A stretch of DNA of 64,000 bases from UBA4416 sp020846025. GTDB lineage: Bacteria > Bacteroidota > Bacteroidia > B-17B0 > Aurantibacillaceae. Where the stretch lies: the NCBI GenBank assembly GCA_963169295.1, contig CAUJDD010000083.1:1-64000 (forward strand), read 5' to 3'. The notes under the pieces are model-generated. The model was not told the origin of the DNA. It saw only the letters and a list, made by a program, of their open reading frames with translations, and did no database searches. This document shows positions 1-8,687 of this stretch, piece after piece (position 1 is the first letter of the stretch; every line of letters begins with the position of its first letter). The translations under genes and the position numbers were made by a program.

Positions 1-38
1 AAGTAGATGATGTAACGGTAATTGGGGTTAGGGTATGA
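1..38 (+). CDS. C-terminal end of an upstream gene, possibly a SpoIIE/PP2C-type phosphatase
   Basis: Only the last residues are in the window. Frame 3 reads VDDVTVIGVRV and then stops at TGA (36-38). This ending resembles the last beta strand of SpoIIE/PP2C-type serine phosphatases (DDxTVIGVR near the C-terminus). The other two forward frames stop within the first ten bases. The call rests on eleven residues and is tentative. Confidence 0.35.
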   Translation, partial: VDDVTVIGVRV

Positions 39-158
39 TTTATTTTCTTGTATTCAACTCTCCTAAATACTCATTTATTATATTAAAAAATACTCATTAT
101 TGTATTGCTAAAAATCTAAACCGTTTATATTGTTAAAATAATGAGATAAGTATCTTTT

Positions 159-166
159 TAAATTTG
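159..166 (+). promoter_or_regulatory. Candidate -7 promoter element for the PKD/T9SS gene
   Basis: TAAATTTG matches the Bacteroidota -7 consensus TAnnTTTG and lies about 50 bases before the ATG at 219. No TTG sits at the usual 19-23 base spacing upstream; the nearest is 26 bases away, so the match is partial. Confidence 0.4.
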
Positions 167-218
167 TTTAGTAAATTTTAATTGCTTCACTTTACATAAA
201 CTTTAAAAATATAAAAAT

Positions 219-1679
219 ATGAAAACAACATTTACTCAAAATTTATGTTCTTTTGTACTAACTATTCTATCATTTGCAAGTATTGCTCAATGTCCTACTG
301 TAACTAATATGAGTGTTACTATGGGGGCAAATGGCACTGCAACTGTTTCTACTATATTATCGGGTTCTCCTAACTATGGAGCTTTTTGGTATTATTGGAC
401 AGAAACACCAAATGCAACTCAAACTTCACAAACCGTAAGTCAAACAGAAAGTTCTGTTGGATATCAATTTCCAGCAAATGGTTCTTATACTATTAATGTC
501 TTTATCAATGACTCCATAAGTGGTTGTAGTTCATCTGGTAGTACAGTTGTAACAATAAGTAATTTATCTGCAAATAGTTGTGGAGCATCCTTTTATTTTT
601 ATACTGATAGTGCCACTTGTGTTACAAATTTTGTAAATACCTCTGTTGGTAGTAACTTAACTTCTAATTGGATAATAAACGGAGTACCTTATTCTACAGC
701 AAGCCCTACTGTATCATTACCAGATGGTTATTATTATGCCTATTTAACGGTTTCCTCTGCTGGAACGGCTTGTGATTCAACTTATCAAGGCATTGTAATA
801 AATTGTAGTGGTAATTTCACTAATTCAGCATGTCAATCATCATTTTATGCATACACAGATTCTAATTGTGTTACAAATTTAATTAGCACAAGTGTAAATA
901 CAGGAATGGAAACATGGTCAATAGATGGTACAAATGTTGGCACTGTGTTTAATCCATCCTATTCGCTTTCAAATGGAAGTCATACAGTAACACTTTATTC
1001 GTACACTCCTATTGGCGCTTTATGTGATTCTTCTACTCAAATTTTAAATATCTCATGTAGTAGTGGCACAGTATCGCCTATTGGATGCCAATCTAATCCA
1101 CAATTCCTTTTATTTGCCGACTCAATAAATACTGGCAATTATTATGCGTATAACTACTCTTGGTCAACTGGTACAACATCTTATTTATGGGATTTTGGCG
1201 ATGGCACAACTTCAACTTTAGCAAACCCTATTCATCAATATTTAATACCAGGACAATACATTGTCTGCTTAACAGTAACAGGAACATACACAAATGCCTT
1301 GGGTGTAGCTTCTACTTGTAGTAATACATATTGTGATTCATCAAGTGTACATCGTATTGCTTCTGGTTTTCAAATGTCTAAAATATCTATATTACCACCT
1401 CCAATAGTAACTAGTTTGAATACTACATTAACCTCTAATATTGGTTTACTTGCTTATCCTAATCCCTTTAAAGATGAATTAACCATCGAAGTTAAATCAA
1501 CTAATATATCCCAACTTCAAATTATTTTAATAGACGCATTAGGAAGAGAAGTATTAAAAGAGACTTTACAAAATGAAAAGACAAAAATTAATACGAGTAA
1601 TTTACCACAAGGAGTTTATGGATTAAACTTATTATCTAAAGAAGGACAAAATATAAAATCTATTAAACTAATTAAATAA
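219..1679 (+). CDS. Secreted PKD-domain protein with T9SS type A sorting domain
   Basis: A 486-residue exported protein of unknown specific function. Residues 1-24 form a signal peptide ending IAQ. The middle is rich in Ser, Thr, Asn and Tyr and has recurring segments around residues 120 and 205 (SFYFYTDS and SFYAYTDS with nearby Cys), which look like two or three related cysteine-bearing repeats. A PKD domain is marked by WDFGDG near residue 325 followed by a HQY...PGQY strand pattern. Residues about 412-486 are a T9SS type A sorting domain (YPNPF, then GVYGLN and a Lys-rich end), which predicts passage through the type IX system to the cell surface. No catalytic motif is visible, so adhesion or matrix binding is only an inference. 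A strong terminator follows the stop. Confidence 0.85.
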   Translation: MKTTFTQNLCSFVLTILSFASIAQCPTVTNMSVTMGANGTATVSTILSGSPNYGAFWYYWTETPNATQTSQTVSQTESSVGYQFPANGSYTINVFINDSISGCSSSGSTVVTISNLSANSCGASFYFYTDSATCVTNFVNTSVGSNLTSNWIINGVPYSTASPTVSLPDGYYYAYLTVSSAGTACDSTYQGIVINCSGNFTNSACQSSFYAYTDSNCVTNLISTSVNTGMETWSIDGTNVGTVFNPSYSLSNGSHTVTLYSYTPIGALCDSSTQILNISCSSGTVSPIGCQSNPQFLLFADSINTGNYYAYNYSWSTGTTSYLWDFGDGTTSTLANPIHQYLIPGQYIVCLTVTGTYTNALGVASTCSNTYCDSSSVHRIASGFQMSKISILPPPIVTSLNTTLTSNIGLLAYPNPFKDELTIEVKSTNISQLQIILIDALGREVLKETLQNEKTKINTSNLPQGVYGLNLLSKEGQNIKSIKLIK

Positions 1680-1694
1680 ACATTACTTAATCTT

Positions 1695-1731
1695 AATAAG
1701 AAAAGCCCCAAAAATTGGGGCTTTTCTTATT
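1695..1731. terminator. Bidirectional intrinsic terminator between convergent genes
   Basis: A perfect 15-bp inverted repeat (arms 1695-1709 and 1717-1731, each with a CCCC/GGGG core) encloses a 7-base loop. The outer part of each arm is T-rich on its 3' side. It sits between the convergent PKD protein gene and recR and could serve both. Confidence 0.9.
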
Positions 1732-1782
1732 ATAAGCATCAATTTTAATTGTTAATTAAATCCATTAATAACAGAATTCACC

Positions 1783-2400
1783 TTACTTTACCAAACTATT
1801 GTTATAAGGTATTCTATTTATAATCGAACGACCAAGGGTTACCTCATCTGTATATTCCAACTCATCTCCTACGGCAATACCTCTAGCAATTACAGATAAA
1901 GTAACTTGAAAAGACGCTAATTTTTTAAATACAAAAAAACTAGTTGTTTCCCCTTCCATAGTAGCATTTAGCGCTAAAATCACCTCACTTACTTTATTCT
2001 GACTAACTTTTTCAACTAACGAATCTATATTCAAATTACTAGGACCAATGCCTTCCATAGGTGAAATTAAACCTCCTAATACATGGTAAATACCTTTGTA
2101 TAATCCTGTATTTTCAATAGCCATTACATCTCTGTAATCTTGCACTACACAAATTGTTTGTTGCTGACGTAAAGGATTTACGCACACATCACATATATCA
2201 TTATCTGAAATTGTATGACAACTCTTACAAAATTTTAATTCGTGCTTTAAGGAATTAAGCACCTTAGAAAAACCTTCTACATCATTGGTATCTTTTTTTA
2301 TAAGATGCAACACATACCTAAGTGCCGTTTTTTTGCCTACACCAGGTAAACTCGAAAAATGATTTACTGCCTGCTCTATTAACTTAGATGAAAATTCCAC
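1783..2400 (-). CDS. recR: Recombination mediator protein RecR
   Basis: RecR works with RecO (and RecF) to load RecA onto gapped DNA during recombinational repair in the cytoplasm. The 205-residue length is normal. A helix-hairpin-helix lies near residues 15-28 (SSLPGVGKKTALR), a four-cysteine zinc finger at C58, C61, C70 and C73, and a Toprim domain from about residue 80 (ICVVQDYRDVMAIE...YHVLGG). The C-terminal ALNATMEGETT and GIAVGDELEY.DE segments are typical of the family. It follows the PorE-like gene on the same strand by 28 bases, so co-transcription is possible although the two functions are unrelated. Confidence 0.96.
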   Translation of the reverse strand: MEFSSKLIEQAVNHFSSLPGVGKKTALRYVLHLIKKDTNDVEGFSKVLNSLKHELKFCKSCHTISDNDICDVCVNPLRQQQTICVVQDYRDVMAIENTGLYKGIYHVLGGLISPMEGIGPSNLNIDSLVEKVSQNKVSEVILALNATMEGETTSFFVFKKLASFQVTLSVIARGIAVGDELEYTDEVTLGRSIINRIPYNNSLVK

Positions 2401-2428
2401 ACCCTAATAACTGATAATTAACTAACTA

Positions 2429-3994
2429 TTATTTTACAAATTCAATTTTCATACTTATCTCAGCTTGATAAGAGGCTTTATCATATACTTGAATTGTTTT
2501 ATTTATCGGTTTAAATCCAGGAGCTTCCATACTTAATTGATACTTACCAGGTGGTAATATAACTACAAAACGCCCAGTTGCAGGATTTGGGATATAATTA
2601 CCTACTAACTCTTTGGTAATGTTATCGGATACTGATATAAATACATCAGAATAATTAATTTCTTCTCCGCCTCTAGTGGTTAATTCACCTATCACAACTG
2701 AATATTCGTTCTCTACTTCATTAAATGTTACTCTATAAATATCATAATCGCCATAACCACCATTTCGTGTAGAGGCGATATAACCATATTTTCCATTTTT
2801 AGAAATACGGAAATTCATATCATCATCTGTTGTATTTATTGGGTATCCCATATTTTTTGGAATAGAAAATTTATTCTCCTCATCTAAAGTTGATTTAAAG
2901 ATATCATACCCCCCCATACTAGTATGACCTTTTGATGAAAAATATAATGTTTTTCCATCAGGCGAAAGATTAGGAAAATCCTCATCATAAGGTGTATTAA
3001 TTGTTGGGCCAGCATTTTGTGGTTCCATCCATTTTTTTCCTACTTTTTTACAAATGTAAATATCAGTTCCCCCTAGCCCACCTTTACGATTACTAGCAAA
3101 ATAAATCGTATTTCCATCTGAAGCTATACACGCAGCAATTTCGTCACCTCCAGAGTTTATCTTAGTATCTAATTTTTCGGGTTTGCCATAAGTACCCACA
3201 GCATCCATTTTACTGATGTATAAATTACCCTTTCCTTTTCCTGTACCTTCTGGCATAAATAATAAAATTTCATCGCCATCTTCACTTAAGCCCACTACTT
3301 CCATACCTTCATTACCCTTATTGATTGGAGCTCCTATTGGTCCTGCTTTTTCATACTCTCCATTTATTACCTTTGATAGATAGACAGAATTTTTAAAATT
3401 ACCATTCTCCATTCTCTCAGCATTTTTCTCAGGTCGTTTTGTATTATATACAATAAAAGATTCGTTAGATGTTACAAATGGATAATAATCATTATACTCT
3501 GAATTGATATTACCACCTAAGTTTTGGAAAGACACATCTACTGGATACTTCATTAACTCTTTAGCATTTATACAATGTTGTATTTGTAACGCAGCATCTA
3601 CTAAATTAAACACTGTTCCTTTGGCATCTTGCTTAAATTTTGTAAAAACCGCAATCGCTTCATCAAAACGATTAGCATATTGATAGGCTCTCCCTAATAA
3701 ATAATCAGCATTTGGATCATGCTTTTCTTTTCGCACCACAATTTCTAAATGTGGCGCGGCTTTACTTTTGTTCATATTACTATTTAAGTAACAAACAGCT
3801 ACATTATAGTTTAATTGTTCATTACGAGAATCCTCATCTAACAACTGAAGAAAATCGGTTAAAGCATCTTCGTAATTTCCTACTTTCATTTTAGCCATTG
3901 CTACCTCAGGAGTAACTTTTGTAAAGCCATCATCTTGCGCACTGGATACAAATACGCTTATTAAACAAATTAAGGTGATAAGTTGTCTTTTCAT
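2429..3994 (-). CDS. Exported TPR and PD40 beta-propeller protein, PorE-like without OmpA domain
   Basis: A 521-residue protein with a signal peptide (residues 1-19, ending SSAQ). TPR-like helical repeats cover about residues 25-130. PD40/WD40-like propeller repeats cover about 160-425; recurring blades read like 'DGNTIYFASNRKGGLGGTDIY' variants. A carboxypeptidase-regulatory-like beta domain covers about 430-521 (PATGRFVVILPPGKYQL). The architecture matches the front of PorE, a periplasmic T9SS-associated protein. PorE ends in a peptidoglycan-binding OmpA domain, which is missing here: the protein stops right after the beta domain. It may be a PorE paralogue that does not bind peptidoglycan, or another envelope scaffold. 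The family assignment is firm and the T9SS role is inference. Confidence 0.75.
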   Translation of the reverse strand: MKRQLITLICLISVFVSSAQDDGFTKVTPEVAMAKMKVGNYEDALTDFLQLLDEDSRNEQLNYNVAVCYLNSNMNKSKAAPHLEIVVRKEKHDPNADYLLGRAYQYANRFDEAIAVFTKFKQDAKGTVFNLVDAALQIQHCINAKELMKYPVDVSFQNLGGNINSEYNDYYPFVTSNESFIVYNTKRPEKNAERMENGNFKNSVYLSKVINGEYEKAGPIGAPINKGNEGMEVVGLSEDGDEILLFMPEGTGKGKGNLYISKMDAVGTYGKPEKLDTKINSGGDEIAACIASDGNTIYFASNRKGGLGGTDIYICKKVGKKWMEPQNAGPTINTPYDEDFPNLSPDGKTLYFSSKGHTSMGGYDIFKSTLDEENKFSIPKNMGYPINTTDDDMNFRISKNGKYGYIASTRNGGYGDYDIYRVTFNEVENEYSVVIGELTTRGGEEINYSDVFISVSDNITKELVGNYIPNPATGRFVVILPPGKYQLSMEAPGFKPINKTIQVYDKASYQAEISMKIEFVK

Positions 3995-4141
3995 CTTTAG
4001 TATAACTTATAATAATAATGCACTAATTTATTATAAATTCTGAGAATTGACACCCAAATGTGCAAAACTGCTCAAATACTTTAATAAAAAAAACAACTTT
4101 ATCGCTAATATTGATTAAGTTAAGTCTAAATCTTATAAGCT

Positions 4142-5806
4142 ATGACATCAACCCATATTTCAAGGATAACAACATCTGTTTTTTTAATTCTAATTACCTT
4201 AGTGGTTTCCACTTGCTCAGAATCAAAAAAAGACACGGATAACCGTACGGTATTTAATTATAACGAGATGGCGGGCATTTCTGGATTAGATCCAGCATCT
4301 GCAAATAATACAGAAGATATTTGGGCATGCAACCAACTTTTTAACGGATTGGTGCAATTAAACGACTCGCTACATGTTATTCCTTGTATTGCCATAAGAT
4401 GGAACATTAGTGATGATGGTTTAACTTATACGTTTACATTAAGAAACGATGTAATGTTTCATGATAATGAGTGTTTTGAAAATGGTAAAGGAAGAAAAGT
4501 TAATGCTCAAGATTTTGTAATATCATTTAATCGGCTATATGATTCTAGAGTTAGTAGCGCTGTATCACTTTTAGCAAATATTGATCGGACCGAAAAAACA
4601 GGTTATAAGGGATTTACAGCACCAAATGATTCTACTTTTATAGTTTATTTAATTAAACCATCCAGCGCCTTTTTAAGCGAACTTACAATGAAATATTTTT
4701 CAGTAATTCCGTTCGAAGCATTTGATTTATATAAACAAGATTTTAGACGCCATCCTGTTGGAACAGGGCCTTTTAAATTCAAATTATGGGAAGAAGGCAC
4801 TAAATTAGTATTACTAAAAAACGAAAACTACTTTGAATATGATGGCAATAATAGATTACCTTATATAGATGCTGTTACCATTTCGTTTGTAAAGGATAGA
4901 GAAACCGCTTTTATGGAACTACTAAATGGTAAATACGATATGTTAAGTGGTGCCGATGCGTTTAATATAAATGAGGTACTTGATAAAAACGGAAACTTAA
5001 AACCATTTTATGCTGAAAAATTCAACCTTCAAAAGCAAAACTTCTTAAAAACTGATTATCTTGGTTTTTTAATTGATGAAAATATAGACATAGTAAAAAA
5101 ATCACCGCTTAAAGTAAAAGCCCTCAGAAAAGCCATTAATTATGGATTTGACAGAGTGAAACTGGTTAAATTCTTCAGAAATAATATTGGATACCCAGCC
5201 ACCGCAGGATTCATACCTAATGGCATGTCTTCATTTAACGAAACCATTGTAAAAGGATACACTTATAATCCTGAAAAAGTACGTCAGTTATTAATTGAAG
5301 CGGGTTTCCCAGAAGGTAAAGGTTTACCTGAAATTACGTTACACACCACCGATAATTACATGGAACAAGTTGAATTTATTCAATCGCAGCTAGCTGAAAA
5401 TAATATTAAAATTAATATTAGTGTCGATAAGCCTGTTGTTTTGAGACAAGCAGTGGCATCTTGCGAATATAATTTCTTTAAAAAATCGTGGGTAGGTGAT
5501 TATGCCGATGAAGAAAATTTCATGAACTTGTTTTACAGTAAAAACTTTTCTCCAGTAGGTTCCAATTATTTTCATTATAACAATCCGGAGTTTGATGTAC
5601 TTTTTGAAAAAGCAGCTCGTGAACAAAACAGAGCTGTAAAAGATGCACTGTATCAACAAATGGATCAAATGCTGATAGATGATGCGCCAATTGTACCTTT
5701 ATATTATGATCAAGTAATTAGGCTTGTGCATAAAAACATTTCTGGTTTATCTACCAATGCAATGAATTTGCTTAACTTAAAACATGTAAAGAAAACTAAT
5801 AAGTAA
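4142..5806 (+). CDS. ABC transporter substrate-binding lipoprotein, SBP_bac_5 (peptide/oligopeptide) family
   Basis: A 554-residue solute-binding protein of the DppA/OppA family, which captures di- or oligopeptides outside the inner membrane. The N-terminus has a hydrophobic stretch followed by VVSTC, a lipobox-like site with Cys at 25, although Thr at -1 is unusual. Family landmarks include GLDPASANNTEDIW near the start of the mature protein, DGLTYTFTLRNDVMFHDN, DFVISFNRLYD, the HPVGTGPFK motif and a C-terminal DDAPIVPLYYDQ. No permease or ATPase gene is adjacent, so it is either served by a transporter encoded elsewhere or acts as an orphan binding protein. It is divergent from the PorE-like gene (147-bp gap) and convergent with ffh (7-bp gap). 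Confidence 0.88.
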   Translation: MTSTHISRITTSVFLILITLVVSTCSESKKDTDNRTVFNYNEMAGISGLDPASANNTEDIWACNQLFNGLVQLNDSLHVIPCIAIRWNISDDGLTYTFTLRNDVMFHDNECFENGKGRKVNAQDFVISFNRLYDSRVSSAVSLLANIDRTEKTGYKGFTAPNDSTFIVYLIKPSSAFLSELTMKYFSVIPFEAFDLYKQDFRRHPVGTGPFKFKLWEEGTKLVLLKNENYFEYDGNNRLPYIDAVTISFVKDRETAFMELLNGKYDMLSGADAFNINEVLDKNGNLKPFYAEKFNLQKQNFLKTDYLGFLIDENIDIVKKSPLKVKALRKAINYGFDRVKLVKFFRNNIGYPATAGFIPNGMSSFNETIVKGYTYNPEKVRQLLIEAGFPEGKGLPEITLHTTDNYMEQVEFIQSQLAENNIKINISVDKPVVLRQAVASCEYNFFKKSWVGDYADEENFMNLFYSKNFSPVGSNYFHYNNPEFDVLFEKAAREQNRAVKDALYQQMDQMLIDDAPIVPLYYDQVIRLVHKNISGLSTNAMNLLNLKHVKKTNK

Positions 5807-5813
5807 TTTCTTT

Positions 5814-7157
5814 TTAGAATTTCATTCCAGGAATATTAGGCATATTCTTCATTAATTTTGCCATCGCATTTTTGTCGCCCATCATACGCATCATTTTGCG
5901 TGTATCTTCAAATTGCTTCAGTAATTTATTTACTTCTTGTATGCCTTGTCCGCTACCTTTAGCAATGCGCTGGCGGCGACTTCCATTTATAATTTCTGGG
6001 TTTGTTCGCTCCTTAGGTGTCATCGAGCCAATAATAGCTTCTATACCTTTAAAGGCATCATCATTAATTTCAGCATCTTTCATTGCTTTGCCCACACCTG
6101 GTATCATCCCTACTAAATCTTTAATATTTCCCATCTTTTTAATTTGTTGTAACTGACCTAAAAAGTCGTTAAAATCAAATTGATTTTTAGCTATTTTTTT
6201 TGATAATTTTCGGGCTTCTTCTTCATTAAATTGTTCTTGAGCTCTTTCTACTAACGAAACCACATCTCCCATTCCCAATATACGATCGGCCATACGTTCT
6301 GGATAAAATATATCCAAAGCCTCCATCTTCTCACCAGTTCCAATAAACTTAATTGGTTTATTTACTACAGACTTTATAGATAAGGCAGCACCACCTCTCG
6401 TATCACCATCAAGTTTAGTTAAAATAACACCATCAAAATTTAATCTATCATTAAAAGCTTTAGCAGTATTAACAGCATCTTGCCCTGTCATACTATCCAC
6501 TACAAACAAAATTTCATTTGGTTTAATAGCGTCTTTTAAATCAGCAATCTCCGTCATCATCTGTTCATCAACAGCTAAACGACCAGCAGTATCTATTAAT
6601 ACTACGCTATTACCATTTTCTTTAGCTTGTTTGATAGCGGCTTCAGCAATTTTTATAGGATTTTTCTCTTCTCTATTTGAAAATACATCTACCCCAATTT
6701 GCTCTCCTAATACATGAAGTTGATCAATAGCAGCCGGGCGGTACACATCACACGCCACTAATAAAGGCTTTTTCCCTTTTTTAGTTTTTAAAAAATGAGC
6801 TAACTTACCTGTAAAAGTTGTTTTACCAGAACCTTGTAAACCACTCATTAAAATAACCGTAGGATTACCGCCTAAATAAATTTCTTCTTTTTGCCCTCCC
6901 ATCAATTGGGTTAATTCATCGTGGGTAATTTTAACTAACAATTGGCTAGGAGAAACCGCCGTAAGTACATTTTGTCCTAAGGCTTTTTCTTTTACAGTAT
7001 CAGTAAATTGTTTGGCAACTTTATAGTTAACATCGGCATCTAAAAGTGCTTTGCGAACTTCTTTAAGTGTTTCAGCAACATTAATCTCCGTAATTTTTCC
7101 TTGCCCTTTTAGGGTTTTTAGTGCTCTTTCTAGTTTATCAGATAAATTATCAAACAT
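5814..7157 (-). CDS. ffh: Signal recognition particle protein Ffh (SRP54)
   Basis: The GTPase of the signal recognition particle binds 4.5S RNA and nascent signal sequences and delivers ribosomes to FtsY. An N domain is followed by the G domain with P-loop GLQGSGKTT, DVYRPAA, DTAGR and TKLDGDTRGG motifs. The C-terminal M domain ends in a Met-rich tail (RKMMRMMG..., MPNIPGMKF). I place the start at the ATG at 7157 (MFDNLSDKLE), the usual family N-terminus. An in-frame ATG seven codons upstream, at 7178, overlaps a good -7 promoter element, so it would lie upstream of the transcription start. The resulting length of 447 residues is normal. Confidence 0.97.
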   Translation of the reverse strand: MFDNLSDKLERALKTLKGQGKITEINVAETLKEVRKALLDADVNYKVAKQFTDTVKEKALGQNVLTAVSPSQLLVKITHDELTQLMGGQKEEIYLGGNPTVILMSGLQGSGKTTFTGKLAHFLKTKKGKKPLLVACDVYRPAAIDQLHVLGEQIGVDVFSNREEKNPIKIAEAAIKQAKENGNSVVLIDTAGRLAVDEQMMTEIADLKDAIKPNEILFVVDSMTGQDAVNTAKAFNDRLNFDGVILTKLDGDTRGGAALSIKSVVNKPIKFIGTGEKMEALDIFYPERMADRILGMGDVVSLVERAQEQFNEEEARKLSKKIAKNQFDFNDFLGQLQQIKKMGNIKDLVGMIPGVGKAMKDAEINDDAFKGIEAIIGSMTPKERTNPEIINGSRRQRIAKGSGQGIQEVNKLLKQFEDTRKMMRMMGDKNAMAKLMKNMPNIPGMKF

Positions 7158-7175
7158 GGTAATAAAAATAAAAGG

Positions 7176-7183
7176 CAAAGATA
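7176..7183 (-). promoter_or_regulatory. -7 promoter element of ffh
   Basis: Read on the minus strand this is TATCTTTG followed by CC, an exact match to TAnnTTTG, 18 bases before the ATG at 7157. No TTG is at the expected upstream spacing. Its position rules out the alternative upstream start at 7178. Confidence 0.55.
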
Positions 7184-7321
7184 ATGATATTCAACCTAAT
7201 AATAAAATTAGCACTTTAGTTTATAGATGTATTATTTTTTAATCAAAACTGCACATTTTTAACTTTGATTAATATCATTTTTGATATTTAATTCTTCTTA
7301 GGAAAATAGCTTATAAAATGT

Positions 7322-7329
7322 TACCTTAG
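7322..7329 (+). promoter_or_regulatory. Possible -7 element for paaD
   Basis: TACCTTAG followed by C is one base off the TAnnTTTG consensus and lies 21 bases before the GTG start at 7351. Similar TAnnTTAG variants precede other genes in the window (for example 21744-21751). No -33 element was found. Confidence 0.3.
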
Positions 7330-7350
7330 CCTTATAACAAACAAACTAAC

Positions 7351-7839
7351 GTGCATACTAAAGACGACATATTTCTATTATTGTCTGAAATTCCAGATCC
7401 TGAAATTCCAGTTATTTCAATCACTGATTTAGGTGTTATTAGATCTATTGACATCAAAAATCAAGAAAGCATTTCTGTAAACATCACTCCTACATACTCA
7501 GGATGTCCGGCCATGAAACAAATAGAAGATGATGTAAAAAAGAAACTTTTGGATTATGGATTTAAAAACATTGCTGTTAATATGGTATTTTCACCACCAT
7601 GGACTACAGATTGGATTCCGGAAGAAGCAAAAGAAAGACTTAGACAATATGGAATCGCCCCTCCAGAAGAAAGCACACAAGATAAAAGTTGGCTAACTGG
7701 TAAAAAAGTAACTGTTACTTGCCCTCGATGCAGCTCAAGAAACACCAAACTCATATCACAATTCGGGAGTACAGCCTGTAAAGCACTACATCAATGTAAC
7801 GATTGTTTAGAACCTTTTGATTATTTTAAGTGTATCTAA
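7351..7839 (+). CDS. paaD: PaaD-like phenylacetyl-CoA epoxidase subunit (MIP18/DUF59 with zinc ribbon)
   Basis: PaaD is the maturation-type subunit associated with the PaaABC(D)E multicomponent epoxidase, which converts phenylacetyl-CoA to its ring 1,2-epoxide. Residues 3-80 form a MIP18/DUF59 domain (EIPDPEIPVISITDLGVIR, and PTYSGCPA with C52). The C-terminus is a zinc ribbon with CPRC (124-127) and CNDC (149-152). This extra ribbon separates PaaD from the iron-sulfur factor SufT. The start codon is GTG; no in-frame ATG precedes the conserved domain. PaaG follows 59 bases downstream, but paaA, B, C and E are absent from the window. Confidence 0.88.
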   Translation: MHTKDDIFLLLSEIPDPEIPVISITDLGVIRSIDIKNQESISVNITPTYSGCPAMKQIEDDVKKKLLDYGFKNIAVNMVFSPPWTTDWIPEEAKERLRQYGIAPPEESTQDKSWLTGKKVTVTCPRCSSRNTKLISQFGSTACKALHQCNDCLEPFDYFKCI

Positions 7840-7898
7840 GAGTTTGTTTTCCTTAAAAATTATGCTCATTTTTAAACATCCAAATAAAACAAAAAAAC

Positions 7899-8675
7899 AT
7901 GAATTTAATTACTACACAATTGCAAGATAAAGTAATGCTTATTACTTTAAACCGACCTGATAAATTCAATAGTTTTAATAGAGAAATGGCAATGGAGCTA
8001 CATTCTGCACTTGATAATGCAGAAACCAACCCACATGTAAGAGCCATTATTTTAACAGGAAATGGCAAAGCTTTTTGTGCTGGACAAGATTTAGCAGAAG
8101 CCATTGATCCAAATGGCCCAGGCATTTCTCGTATTGTAGAAGAACATTATAATCCTATTGTTTTACGGTTACGAAAAATAGAAAAGCCTATCATAGCAGC
8201 TGTCAATGGTGTTGCAGCAGGTGCTGGAGCTAACATAGCTCTAGCTTGTGATATTGTTTTAGCAACGGCCTCTGCTTCATTTATTCAAGCATTTAGTAAA
8301 ATAGGTTTAATACCAGATAGTGGTGGAACATTCTTTCTGCCTCGTCTTATTGGCATTCAAAGAGCAAGTGCATTAATGATAACTGGCGATAAAGTAACTG
8401 CTAATGAAGCACTACAAATGGGCATGATTTATAAAGTATTTTCGGATGAAACGTTTATGAATGAAGTTCACAACTTTGCTAACACAATAGCGAGTATGCC
8501 TACTAAAGGTATTGGATTAACAAAACGATTATTGAATGAAAGCCTATTTAACAGCTTCGATAAACAACTTATTAGCGAAGGAAAAGTTCAAGTAGAAGCT
8601 GCCTCTACTCATGATTATAATGAAGGTGTAAAAGCATTCTTAGAAAAAAGAAAGCCTGAATTTACAGGTCAGTAA
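7899..8675 (+). CDS. paaG: Enoyl-CoA hydratase/isomerase, probably epoxyphenylacetyl-CoA isomerase PaaG
   Basis: A 258-residue crotonase-fold enzyme. PaaG isomerises ring-1,2-epoxyphenylacetyl-CoA to the seven-membered oxepin-CoA. Visible features are the CoA-binding AFCAGQDL (58-65), oxyanion-hole GVAAGAGANIALACD (104-118), and GLIPDSGGTFFLPRLIG (136-152), whose acidic residue D140 fits the PaaG catalytic Asp. The canonical hydratase glutamate pair is not obvious, which favours an isomerase. Its place right after paaD supports the PaaG name over a generic enoyl-CoA hydratase. The HMA-AraC gene starts 12 bases after its stop. Confidence 0.82.
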   Translation: MNLITTQLQDKVMLITLNRPDKFNSFNREMAMELHSALDNAETNPHVRAIILTGNGKAFCAGQDLAEAIDPNGPGISRIVEEHYNPIVLRLRKIEKPIIAAVNGVAAGAGANIALACDIVLATASASFIQAFSKIGLIPDSGGTFFLPRLIGIQRASALMITGDKVTANEALQMGMIYKVFSDETFMNEVHNFANTIASMPTKGIGLTKRLLNESLFNSFDKQLISEGKVQVEAASTHDYNEGVKAFLEKRKPEFTGQ

Positions 8676-8687
8676 GTAAGCTTATAC

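Noticed and set aside
4060..4242. Small plus-strand reading frame before the substrate-binding protein gene
   Set aside because: It overlaps the start of that gene in another frame, has no promoter of its own and a random-looking composition.
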